Positions 17,893 through 25,790 of a DNA stretch of 64,000 nucleotides are shown piece after piece (position 1 is the first letter of the stretch; every line of letters begins with the position of its first letter). The notes beneath the pieces were generated by a model. That model had not been told where the DNA came from, ran no database searches, and was given only the letters and a program-made list of their open reading frames with translations. The DNA lies in NCBI RefSeq assembly GCF_015865035.1, contig NZ_JADZGI010000003.1:62001-126000 (forward strand), read 5' to 3'. The position numbers and the translations under genes are program-made. Origin of the DNA: Novosphingobium aureum (GTDB lineage Bacteria > Pseudomonadota > Alphaproteobacteria > Sphingomonadales > Sphingomonadaceae).

Positions 17893-18123
17893 ATGGCAAC
17901 CGACATCATTTTCCCCAAGATCGGCTTCTCGATGACCGAAGGCCAGATCGTCGAATGGTCGGTCGGCGAGGGCGAGCAGGTCAACGAGGGCGACACGCTC
18001 TTCCTGCTCGAGGCCGACAAGTCGACCAACGAGGTCGAGGCCCCCGCCTCGGGTATCCTGCGCATCGGCGTCCCGACCGGCGAGACGGTGCAGGTGGGAA
18101 CCGTGATCGGCACGATCGAATAA
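17893..18123 (+). CDS. free-standing lipoyl (biotinyl/lipoyl) domain protein
   Basis: A 76-residue protein consisting of one lipoyl domain and nothing else. The lipoylation site is Lys43 in LEADKSTNEVEAP, and the PKIGFSMTEGQIVEW strand at the N-terminus matches E2 lipoyl domains. In 2-oxoacid dehydrogenase complexes this domain carries the acyl group from E1 to the E2 acyltransferase. Here there is no peripheral-subunit-binding or catalytic E2 domain, yet E1 alpha and beta genes lie 1.3 kb downstream. It may be a mobile swinging-arm carrier that works with a distant E2/E3. Confidence 0.9.
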   Translation: MATDIIFPKIGFSMTEGQIVEWSVGEGEQVNEGDTLFLLEADKSTNEVEAPASGILRIGVPTGETVQVGTVIGTIE

Positions 18124-18157
18124 GCATCGCTCGCAGGCGGGATAAGGGGAGAAGGTC

Positions 18158-19294
18158 ATGACGCTCAGGGTCGGCATCGTTGGCGCCGCATGGGGCGGCA
18201 TGGCCCATCTGCCCGCCTGGCGCGCGGTGCCCGGCGTCGAGGTGACGGCCGTGTGCACCTCGCGCGAGGAGAGCGCGCGCGCCGCCGCCGAAAAGCTCGG
18301 CGTCGAACGCGCGTTCTGGGATGCCCATGCGCTGTGCAGCGATCCCGACATCGACATCGTCGATCTCGGCACGCGGCCCAATTTCCGCCTGCCCTGGCTC
18401 GAAACCGCGCTGCGCTGCGGCAAGCACGTCTACAATGCCTCGCCCCATGCGCCCGGCTGGGAAGGGGCCAAGGCCATCGATGCGGCCTGGCGCACGGGCG
18501 GTTCGGTCGGCGTGGTAGACGCCTTCATCGAATATGTCCCCGCCGTGCGCCGCCAGATCGAGCTGGTGCGCGAGGGCTACATCGGCCGCCCCATCGGGGG
18601 CACCTGCCATCTCAACATCTCGCTGTTCAACCGCGCCTCCAAGCAGTTTCCCTATAACTGGTTCGCGCGCGGCGACGCGGGCGTCTCGGGCCTGCGCAAC
18701 AACGGCAGTCACGCGCTTTACCCGCTGCTTGCCATGCTCGGTCCGGTCGGCGAACTGGTCGCAGACGACCGGCAGGTCCTGCCCGAATGGATCTACGAGG
18801 ACGGCGACCGGGTCACGCCCGAGACCACCGATACCGGCAATGCGCTGCTGCGCTTCGAAAGCGGTGTCGTCATGCAGCTCCAGGCGGGCTGGGCGATGAC
18901 CATGCACGATGGCTGGCTGCTCGACATCTACGGCACCGAGGGACGCCTCGTCAGCCGCGCGCCCACCTTCCCGAGCGCGCAGGATTGCACGCTCGAAGGC
19001 TTGCGTGCCGCCGACAAGCCCAACCCGCACGCGCCCACGCAGCTGCAACCCATCGACCTGCCCGAGACCTATCGCGCCGAACAGGGCATCGCCATCGACG
19101 CCAGCTTCCCGATCCCGCCGTGCTTTCCGATGGCCCTGTCGATGCGGCGCATGGTCGAGACTATCGAGGGGAAGGCTGGCAGTGCGCTGGCCGCGCCCGA
19201 TTTCGCCCGCGCGCTCGAAGTCGAGCGGTGCCAGGAAGCGATGCGCCTCTCGCAGGCCGGGCGCCGCTGGATCGCGCTTTCCGACGTCGTTTGA
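18158..19294 (+). CDS. Gfo/Idh/MocA family oxidoreductase, altered active site
   Basis: A 378-residue protein with an N-terminal Rossmann fold (GIVGAAWGG, residues 6-14) and a C-terminal Gfo/Idh/MocA alpha/beta domain. The usual EKP motif after GKHV, which supplies the catalytic lysine, is replaced by NASPH (GKHVYNASPHAPG), so ordinary sugar-dehydrogenase chemistry is doubtful. It lies between the lipoyl-domain gene and the E1 genes in the same direction, suggesting a role in the same pathway. The substrate is unknown. Confidence 0.85.
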   Translation: MTLRVGIVGAAWGGMAHLPAWRAVPGVEVTAVCTSREESARAAAEKLGVERAFWDAHALCSDPDIDIVDLGTRPNFRLPWLETALRCGKHVYNASPHAPGWEGAKAIDAAWRTGGSVGVVDAFIEYVPAVRRQIELVREGYIGRPIGGTCHLNISLFNRASKQFPYNWFARGDAGVSGLRNNGSHALYPLLAMLGPVGELVADDRQVLPEWIYEDGDRVTPETTDTGNALLRFESGVVMQLQAGWAMTMHDGWLLDIYGTEGRLVSRAPTFPSAQDCTLEGLRAADKPNPHAPTQLQPIDLPETYRAEQGIAIDASFPIPPCFPMALSMRRMVETIEGKAGSALAAPDFARALEVERCQEAMRLSQAGRRWIALSDVV

Positions 19295-19311
19295 CCGGCC
19301 GGAATCCGGTC
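19293..19311 (+). terminator. weak hairpin after Gfo/Idh gene
   Basis: An inverted repeat GACCGG-ccggaat-CCGGTC begins at the stop codon of the oxidoreductase gene. The stem is only six base pairs and is followed by CCGTAACTTTC, so it is at most a weak terminator ahead of the E1 genes. Confidence 0.3.
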
Positions 19312-19454
19312 CCGTAACTTTCTGAATTCACGGTGTTAAATGGCGTCATGATGCTCGCCCGACGAGATATCGCCATGGCGCAGCGGCTCTCGTTGACCTT
19401 GCCGGTGGGGGCCGCGAGAGTTCCCTTCACGCAAGAAGCGAACGAGGCTTTCTC

Positions 19455-20450
19455 ATGACCCAAGCGACTAACGCGCCGCAGCCGGATTCGGCCGCGCTCA
19501 CCGATATCTACCGGCGGATGCTGCGGATCGAGCGCAACGATGACGCCATCCTCTCGACCATCCGCAAGGGGCGTCTGCAGATGCCCTATTACTCCGCGCG
19601 CGGGCAGGAGGTGATCCCGGCGACGATCTCCCATTTCCTGAGCAACGAGGACCAGATCTGCACGATCTATCGCGGCATTCAGGACATGGTCGCAAAGGAC
19701 ATGCCGCTGAAACCCCTCTGGGCCGAGATCGCGGGCCGTGTTGATGGCACCTGCAAGGGCAAGGGCGGGCCGATGCACCTCACGCATCCGCCAACCGGGG
19801 TGATGGTCACGACCGGGGTCGTGGGCTCCTCGATGCCGATTGCCAACGGTCTGGCCTGGGCGGCCAAGCTCGACGGATCGAAGCGCGTGGTCATCGCCTA
19901 TTTCGGCGACGGCGCGAGCAATATCGGCGCCTTCCACGAATCGCTCAACCTCGCCTCCCTGTGGAAGCTGCCGGTGATCTTCGTGTGCCCCAACAATGGC
20001 TATGCCGAGCATACCAGCTTCGCCAACGGCACTTCGGTCGACCAGATTTCCAAGCGCGCCATCGGCTACGGGATGCCGGGCCATACCGTCGACGGCAACG
20101 ATCCGCTGGAGATGTACGCTTACGTCCACGCCGCGGTCGAACGGGCGCGCGAAGGTCTCGGACCCACGCTGCTCGAGTGCAAGACCTTCCGCTTCCACGG
20201 CCACGTGCTGGGCGATGACAACAAGTACATGGCGGAGGGCGAACTGGCTGCGGCGATGGCCGCGGACCCCTTGCCCGCGTTCCGCCAGCGCCTGCTCGAC
20301 GAGGGCCACGCGAGCGAGGATCAGCTCGCCGAGATGCAGCAGAAGATCGAGGCGGAAGTCGCCGAGGCGCGCGAATTCGGCCTCGCCAGCGAGCTGCCGC
20401 CGGTGGACGAGATCAGACGCGATGTCTTCGCGCAGGAGATGGGGGCATGA
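19455..20450 (+). CDS. 2-oxoacid dehydrogenase E1 component, alpha subunit (ThDP-dependent)
   Basis: A 331-residue E1 alpha subunit of the pyruvate/acetoin dehydrogenase type. The thiamine-diphosphate motif GDG(residues 151-153)ASNIGAFHESLNLASLWKLPVIFVCPNN ends at Asn181, as required for Mg-ThDP binding. HLTHP and the HGHVLGD loop are also conserved. With the beta subunit it decarboxylates a 2-oxoacid and passes the acyl group to a lipoyl domain. Its stop overlaps the start of the beta gene. A free lipoyl-domain protein is encoded upstream, but no E2 core or E3 is seen. Confidence 0.93.
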   Translation: MTQATNAPQPDSAALTDIYRRMLRIERNDDAILSTIRKGRLQMPYYSARGQEVIPATISHFLSNEDQICTIYRGIQDMVAKDMPLKPLWAEIAGRVDGTCKGKGGPMHLTHPPTGVMVTTGVVGSSMPIANGLAWAAKLDGSKRVVIAYFGDGASNIGAFHESLNLASLWKLPVIFVCPNNGYAEHTSFANGTSVDQISKRAIGYGMPGHTVDGNDPLEMYAYVHAAVERAREGLGPTLLECKTFRFHGHVLGDDNKYMAEGELAAAMAADPLPAFRQRLLDEGHASEDQLAEMQQKIEAEVAEAREFGLASELPPVDEIRRDVFAQEMGA

Positions 20451-21433
20451 GCGTGACCAAGATGAACAGCCTGCAGGCCGTCAACGCGGCGCTGCACCAG
20501 GCCATGGCGGGCGACGACAAGATCATCGTGCTGGGCGAGGACATCGCCGATCCCGAGGGCGGCGGCGTCACCGGGACCACCGCGGGCCTATCCACCAAGT
20601 TCGGGGCCGAGCGCGTGCGTTCGACGCCGATCTCGGAACAGGCGATCGTGGGTGCCGCCATCGGCGCGGCGCTGGCGGGCTACAAGCCGGTGGCCGAGAT
20701 CATGCTGATGAACTTCACCACCGTCGCCATGGACATGATCTTCAACCACGCCGCCAAGCTGCGCTTCATGTCGGGCGGGCAGACCTCGGTGCCGATCACC
20801 ATCCGCACGCTGACCGGCGCGGGCTGGCAGACCGCCGGACAGCATGCCGACCATCTCGAGGGGTGGTATGCCCATGCCGCCGGCATCAAGGTCGTCGCCC
20901 CGTCGAACCCGGCGGACTACAAGGGCCTGCTGCTCTCGTGCATCGACGATCCCGATCCGTGCATCTTCATCGAAAGTGCCGGCTCGCTCTTCGTGCCTGC
21001 CGAGGTCGACGACGATCAGGGGCCGATCCCGCTCGGCAAGGCCAAGGTCGTGCAGGAAGGCACCGATCTCACCATCGTGACCTGGTCGAGCCAGACGGTG
21101 CGCGCGCAGATGGCGCTGCCCGCGCTGGCCGAGGCGGGGATATCGGCAGAGCTGATCGACCTGCGGACCGTGTCGCCCTGGGACCGCGAGACCGTGCTCG
21201 CCTCGGTCGAGAAGACCGGCCGCCTGCTCGTCGCTCACGAGGCGGTGCGCGATTTCGGACCGGGCGCGGAAATTGCCGCGACCGTCGCCGAGGAGATGTT
21301 CGCCAAGCTCAAGGCCCCGGTGCGCCGCCTCGGTGCGCCCAAGTGCCCGGTGCCCTTCGCCAAGGTTCTGGAGGACGCCTATATCGTCCAGCCCGACCAG
21401 ATGGTCGCGGCGGCCAAGGTGCTGATGGCCTGA
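20447..21433 (+). CDS. 2-oxoacid dehydrogenase E1 component, beta subunit
   Basis: A 328-residue transketolase-like E1 beta subunit. It begins with the NSLQAVNAALHQAMAGDDKIIVLGEDIADPEGG segment, continues with TPISEQAIVGAAIGAALAGYKPVAEIM, and has the C-terminal transketolase domain (LIDLRTVSPWDRETVLASVEKTGRLLVAHEA). The ATG overlaps the alpha-subunit stop, giving equimolar production of the heterotetramer. A perfect 10-bp stem-loop follows the stop. Confidence 0.93.
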   Translation: MSVTKMNSLQAVNAALHQAMAGDDKIIVLGEDIADPEGGGVTGTTAGLSTKFGAERVRSTPISEQAIVGAAIGAALAGYKPVAEIMLMNFTTVAMDMIFNHAAKLRFMSGGQTSVPITIRTLTGAGWQTAGQHADHLEGWYAHAAGIKVVAPSNPADYKGLLLSCIDDPDPCIFIESAGSLFVPAEVDDDQGPIPLGKAKVVQEGTDLTIVTWSSQTVRAQMALPALAEAGISAELIDLRTVSPWDRETVLASVEKTGRLLVAHEAVRDFGPGAEIAATVAEEMFAKLKAPVRRLGAPKCPVPFAKVLEDAYIVQPDQMVAAAKVLMA

Positions 21434-21440
21434 CCGACTT

Positions 21441-21474
21441 CGCGTCCCCGGCCCTTGCAGGCGTCGGGGACGCG
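21441..21474. terminator. 10-bp stem-loop between convergent genes
   Basis: CGCGTCCCCG and CGGGGACGCG form a perfect ten-base-pair stem with a 14-base loop, eight bases after the E1 beta stop and seven before the stop of the convergent regulator gene. No T-run is present, but the position and stability suit a bidirectional terminator. Confidence 0.6.
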
Positions 21475-21480
21475 GTTGCC

Positions 21481-23085
21481 TCATAGACCGAGATCGCCGA
21501 GGCCCTTCTCGATGACCGCGCGGGCCTCGGTCTGTGCGAAGGGGAAGGAAGCGAAGAAGACGCTGGCCGAGATCGCGGGATCGACCTTGCGCGCACGCCC
21601 GAGCCAGAGCTGCGCATCGCCCGGTTTGCCCGCAAGGTGCGAAGTGAGGGCGGCAATCAGCGCGATATGCTTGTGCGCGCCCGGCATCATTGCCGCGCGC
21701 ACCCCGAAGCGCGCCGCCTGCTCGGGATCGCCGAGCTGGAGCTGGGTTAGCGCGCGGCCCGAGACCATCGCATAGGCCAGCGGATCGAGCGGGCTGAGTT
21801 CGAGCGCGAGCGCGAGATCGGCGTCTGCTTCGCCGGCCTCGCCCGCCATCACGCCCACCAGACCCCGGTTGTAGACGCCTTGTGCGAAGCTCGGGCTGAG
21901 GCTCGTCGCGCGGTCGAACCAGACCCGCGAATCCTCCAGATGGCCCTCGAGCCAGCAGCAGCGCCCGAGGTTGAAATAGGCAAAGGGGTCCAGCCGATCC
22001 GCCTCGACGGCCCGGTTGGCCAGTCCGCGTGCAATCTCCGTCTCGTGCGCGCGGTCGCCCTCGAAGCGCAGGAAGGCGTTCTGGAAGTGCGTGAAGGACA
22101 GTCCGCTCAGCGCGCGCGAGAAAAAGGGATCGCGCTCGAGCGTCTGCGCGAAGAGGCGGGCTGCGAGGGTGTTGTCCTCGCAGGTGAAGCGGAACATGTG
22201 GTCGAGCCCGAGGTGGAAGCTCGCCCATGCATCGAGGTCCGCGATCGGCCGCGATCGCGCGAGGCGCACCTCGTTCTGCGGGATGTGCACCTTGAGGCTG
22301 GCGACGACCTGTGCCTCGATCTCGGGGCGCAGTGCCTGCAGTTCCTCGAATGCCGCGCTGAACCGTTCGCCCCACAGCGTCTGTCCGCAGGTGGCGTCGA
22401 TCAGGGCGACCGAGATGGTGACCCCGGGCCCTGTGCGCTCGACAGCCCCTGCAAGGCAATAGCGAACCCCCAGTTCTGCGCCGACACGCTGCGGATCGAT
22501 GGCGGAGCCGCGGAAACGGAAACTCGATCCGCGCGCGATCACGAAGAGCCAGTGCAGGCGGGCAAGGTCGTTGATGATGTCGGCGGGCAGGGCATCGGCG
22601 ACGATGTCGTGGGGACCGAGCTCTCCCAGCCGTTCGAAGGGCAGCACTGCGATGGACGGGCGCGCGTCGCGTGTCGTGGAAGGGAGCGTGGAGAGGGGCT
22701 GGGTGGGGGAGGCGTCTTGCGGCTCGGGGCCTGCGGGTCTTGCCGCGATGGGCCCGTCGCTCGCGCGCACGTCCTGCACCCAGCGGAAGCCGCGCGCGTG
22801 GATGGTGCGGATCACGCCCTGGCGCGTGCCGTCGTCGCCAAGCGCCTTGCGTGCAGCCTTGATGCGCGCGGCGACGGCGGATTCGGAGACGATCCGGCCA
22901 TCCCAGATGCGCTCGATCAGCTCGTCCTTGGTCATCATGCGTTCGCGGTTGGCGACGAGCAGCAGGATCAGCGAGAGCACTTGCGGCTCGACCGGCACGC
23001 GTGTTCCCTCGCGGCGCAGTTCGAAGCGAGCCGCGTCGATTTCGTAACCGTTGAAGGAAAAGGTGCCGGAACCTGCGTCCGTCAT
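21481..23085 (-). CDS. winged-helix transcriptional regulator with TolB-like and TPR domains (CadC-like, soluble)
   Basis: A 534-residue regulator. Residues about 8-100 form an OmpR/PhoB-type winged helix (VPVEPQVLSLILLLVANRERMMTKDELIERIWDGRIVSESAVAARIKAARKALGD). A Pro-rich linker leads to a TolB-like region (PSIAVLPFERLGELG) and a C-terminal tetratricopeptide array. Unlike CadC there is no transmembrane helix between the domains, so sensing is presumably cytoplasmic. The ATG at 23085 has an excellent GGAGAGG site; a TTG at 23103 is less likely. It faces the tautomerase gene, and direct repeats in the gap are candidate binding sites. Confidence 0.88.
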   Translation of the reverse strand: MTDAGSGTFSFNGYEIDAARFELRREGTRVPVEPQVLSLILLLVANRERMMTKDELIERIWDGRIVSESAVAARIKAARKALGDDGTRQGVIRTIHARGFRWVQDVRASDGPIAARPAGPEPQDASPTQPLSTLPSTTRDARPSIAVLPFERLGELGPHDIVADALPADIINDLARLHWLFVIARGSSFRFRGSAIDPQRVGAELGVRYCLAGAVERTGPGVTISVALIDATCGQTLWGERFSAAFEELQALRPEIEAQVVASLKVHIPQNEVRLARSRPIADLDAWASFHLGLDHMFRFTCEDNTLAARLFAQTLERDPFFSRALSGLSFTHFQNAFLRFEGDRAHETEIARGLANRAVEADRLDPFAYFNLGRCCWLEGHLEDSRVWFDRATSLSPSFAQGVYNRGLVGVMAGEAGEADADLALALELSPLDPLAYAMVSGRALTQLQLGDPEQAARFGVRAAMMPGAHKHIALIAALTSHLAGKPGDAQLWLGRARKVDPAISASVFFASFPFAQTEARAVIEKGLGDLGL

Positions 23086-23103
23086 GCCAGCCTCTCCGGT
23101 CAA

Positions 23104-23133
23104 ATCTTCACGAAAAGGTCAGACATCTTCACG
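23104..23133. promoter_or_regulatory. direct repeat, candidate binding site for the CadC-like regulator
   Basis: The nonamer ATCTTCACG occurs at 23104-23112 and again at 23125-23133, exactly 21 bp (two helical turns) apart. Winged-helix proteins of the OmpR class bind such tandem direct repeats on one face of DNA. The pair lies in the gap between the regulator and the tautomerase gene. Function is inferred. Confidence 0.5.
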
Positions 23134-23246
23134 TCCGCGTCAAGCATCGCGGGCGCCGGGGCGGTATTCCATGCTCATCGACAAGGTCACGGCCCACTGC
23201 CGGACAAGGCCGGATCGACGCAACACACAAGCCAGGAGATTGAAAA

Positions 23247-23471
23247 ATGCCTCTCGTAACCATCGACGTCATCAAGGATGTTTTCACCACCGAGCAGAAG
23301 CACGCGCTCATCGACAAGGTCACCGAAGCCATGGTCGAGGTCGAGGGCGAGGCCATGCGCCCGGTCACCTGGGTGCGGATTACCGAAGTCGAGCAGGGCG
23401 ACTGGGCCATCGGCGGCCAGCGTCTCGGCGCGGCGGACATCCATGCCATGCAGGGTCGCAAGGCAGCCTGA
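23247..23471 (+). CDS. 4-oxalocrotonate tautomerase family protein
   Basis: A 74-residue tautomerase-fold subunit. Pro2 becomes the N-terminal catalytic base after Met removal (MPLVTIDVIKDVF), Arg in PVTWVRITEV is the likely substrate-binding arginine, and the DWAIGGQ turn matches the GIGG loop of 4-OT. Members isomerise enol/keto forms of unsaturated oxoacids from ring cleavage; other uses of the fold exist. The AGGAGATTGAAAA leader provides a ribosome site. It faces the CadC-like regulator and is probably its target. Confidence 0.88.
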   Translation: MPLVTIDVIKDVFTTEQKHALIDKVTEAMVEVEGEAMRPVTWVRITEVEQGDWAIGGQRLGAADIHAMQGRKAA

Positions 23472-23542
23472 CGCGAACGGCGTCGCAGTTTCGGGAGGGT
23501 CGCGCCGCTGGGTGCGGCCCTCCTGCACATGTGCGCTTGTGC

Positions 23543-24505
23543 TCAGGCTTCGAGCAGCGCGCGGCCTGCGCGCTCGTTCCAGAAGCCTGCGCTGCCGCCC
23601 AGTTCGCGGTTGAGGAATGCGCGCTTGAGGAACAGGTGGACCGGGTATTCGACGGTCAGGCCGATCCCGCCGTGGAACTGCACCGCCTCCTCGGCGACCT
23701 GCTTGTAGACCTCGCAGCAATGCGCCTTCATCGCGCCCATCGCGGTGCCTCTCGCGTCGCTGCTTGCATCGTAGAGCGCGCTGGCGGTGTCGATTGCGGC
23801 CTTGAGGTCGGCGGCGCGGTGCTTGAGCGCCTGGAACATCGCCAGCGGACGGTCGAACTGGCGGCGGGTGCCCAGGTAATCGATCGAGATGGCGAGCACT
23901 GCGCTCGCCCCGCCGAGCGCATCGCCGGCAAGCGCGAGGCACGCCAGTTCGTCGAGCCGCGCGTTGAGCGCTGCGGCCTCAGCGCCGCTGGCCAGCACGA
24001 GACGCGCGCCCCCTTCGGCAGGTTTCACGCTGAACAGCGCGCGCGAGGTATCCCAGGCAGGCGTCGGCTCGATCGTGGCACCCTCGAGCGCGACCAGCGC
24101 GATCTCTTGCACTCCACGCACCAGAACATGGCTGGCGAGGTCGGCATCGGGTACCGCCTCGAGCCCTTCGCGCCCGATGGCGAGCGAGGCGGTGAGCGGC
24201 TCGCCCGCCATGGCGCTTTCGAGCAGTTCGTCGCGGCCCGCGAAGGCTTGCGCCCCTGCCAGCGCCTCGACCGCCAGAAACTGGGCGACGAGGCCGCCGG
24301 GCACCAGTGCGCGGCCGAGCTGGGCGAAGATCACGCCGAGCTCGGCGCGTGAGAGGCCAAGGCCGCCCATGTCTTCGGGAACACCGGCCATGAACCAGCC
24401 GAGCTCCGCAACCGTCGCGCGGGCCTGTTCACGCTCGCGCACGACTTCCCAGTGCGGGAAGGCCTTGAGCGCGCTGTCCTCGAGTTCGCGGCGCATCGTG
24501 CTCAT
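23543..24505 (-). CDS. acyl-CoA dehydrogenase family protein, short partner subunit
   Basis: A 320-residue acyl-CoA dehydrogenase-fold protein, shorter than the usual 380-400. The N-terminal helical and middle domains are degenerate, while the C-terminal helix bundle is kept (QFDRPLAMFQALKHRAADLKA ... AVQFHGGIGLTVEYPVHLFLKRA). Its ATG overlaps the stop of the full-length dehydrogenase upstream. Such long/short pairs form alpha2beta2 enzymes in actinobacterial steroid side-chain degradation (ChsE-type) and act on CoA esters of bulky ring compounds. A heteromeric enzyme is therefore likely here. Confidence 0.88.
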   Translation of the reverse strand: MSTMRRELEDSALKAFPHWEVVREREQARATVAELGWFMAGVPEDMGGLGLSRAELGVIFAQLGRALVPGGLVAQFLAVEALAGAQAFAGRDELLESAMAGEPLTASLAIGREGLEAVPDADLASHVLVRGVQEIALVALEGATIEPTPAWDTSRALFSVKPAEGGARLVLASGAEAAALNARLDELACLALAGDALGGASAVLAISIDYLGTRRQFDRPLAMFQALKHRAADLKAAIDTASALYDASSDARGTAMGAMKAHCCEVYKQVAEEAVQFHGGIGLTVEYPVHLFLKRAFLNRELGGSAGFWNERAGRALLEA

Positions 24506-25686
24506 TGTCCGGCCTCCAGCTTCCAGCCTCTGGGTTCGCGGGGCATGCCCAGCATGCGTTCGGCGATGATGTTGCGCTGGACCTCGTCGGAGCCGCCGGC
24601 GATGGTCCAGGCGTAGCTGTTCATGAAGTCGGCCATCCAGTTCCCGCTATTGAGGTCGCCATAAGTGATCGGCGCGTGGAGCTGTCCGGAAAGGCCCGAG
24701 AGGGTGACGCCCATCTCGGCCCAGGCGCGCAGGCAGCGCGCGTAGGCGAGCTTGACCACCGAGGCGTCGCCGATCTTCTCCTCGTCCTCCATGCGTTTCT
24801 GCAGGAAACGGTCGGCGAGCGCGCAGACCGCATCGACCCGCGTCGCGAGCGCACCGAGGTCGCGCAGCACGCCCCTGTCTTCTGTCCTGTCGGTTCCCGC
24901 AATCTCGCTGACGAGGCGGGTCATCGCGCCGCGCATGCGATAGGACAGTTCCATCAGCGTCAGGCCGCGCTCGGAGGCGAGCGTCGCCTGCGCGACGGCC
25001 CAGCCCGCGCCTTCCTCGCCGACGCGCTGGCTGACCGGGATCTCGACCTCGTCGAGGAAGATCTCGGCAAATTCCTCGTCGCCCTGGATCTGGTGGATCG
25101 GGCGCACGCTGACCCCGGGCAAGGTCATGTCCATCAGCAGGTAGGTCATCCCGGCCTGCTTGGCGCCTTCGCTCGAGGTGCGCACCAGCAGCAGGCACAT
25201 GTCGGCATATTGCGCCATGGTCGACCAGATCTTCTGGCCCGAGACGACGTAGACGTCGCCGCGCCGTACTGCCTTGGTGCGGATCGCGGCGAGGTCCGAT
25301 CCGGCGCCCGGCTCGGAGAAACCCTGGCACCAGGTCTCGCCCTTAAGGATGCGCGGCAGGTAGTGCGCGGCCTGCTCCTTGCTCGCGCATTCCATCAGCG
25401 TCGCGGCGGCATGGTAGGTGGAGACGAACGAGAGCAGCAGGCGCGGGGTGTCGGCGCGGGCCAGTTCCTCGTAGATGATCTTCTGCTCAGCGAGCGAGCG
25501 ACCCCCGCCCGGCCATTCGCCCGGCCAGTGCGGCACCGCGTAGCCCGCCGCGACAAGTTGCGCGAACCACGCACGCTGCGAGGCGACGAAGCCTTCGTGC
25601 GTGGACTGGTCGCGCCAGTCGCCGGGGGCATTGTCCGCGAGCCACTGGCGGATCTCGTGTCTCAGGTCTTCTGGAGTGTCGCTCAT
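24502..25686 (-). CDS. acyl-CoA dehydrogenase, full-length partner subunit
   Basis: A 394-residue acyl-CoA dehydrogenase. The flavin/substrate motif WCQGFSEPGAGSDLAAIRTKA is at about residue 130, GQKIWSTMAQYADMCLLLVRT follows, and the C-terminus has GGSDEVQRNIIAERMLGMPREPRGW. It introduces an alpha,beta double bond in an acyl-CoA with transfer of electrons to ETF. The ATG at 25686 is preferred over TTG 25692. It pairs with the short subunit downstream (ATGA overlap) and is divergent from an analogous pair on the plus strand. Confidence 0.92.
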   Translation of the reverse strand: MSDTPEDLRHEIRQWLADNAPGDWRDQSTHEGFVASQRAWFAQLVAAGYAVPHWPGEWPGGGRSLAEQKIIYEELARADTPRLLLSFVSTYHAAATLMECASKEQAAHYLPRILKGETWCQGFSEPGAGSDLAAIRTKAVRRGDVYVVSGQKIWSTMAQYADMCLLLVRTSSEGAKQAGMTYLLMDMTLPGVSVRPIHQIQGDEEFAEIFLDEVEIPVSQRVGEEGAGWAVAQATLASERGLTLMELSYRMRGAMTRLVSEIAGTDRTEDRGVLRDLGALATRVDAVCALADRFLQKRMEDEEKIGDASVVKLAYARCLRAWAEMGVTLSGLSGQLHAPITYGDLNSGNWMADFMNSYAWTIAGGSDEVQRNIIAERMLGMPREPRGWKLEAGQ

Positions 25687-25790
25687 GCGCAAAGCTAGGC
25701 CAGATTGTCGGCGCTCGCTTCAAGCCCGCCGCGGCGATATCGACGCCGCGATGCTGTCGCTGCCCCCACGGCGCGGTTAGTCACCGGGCC

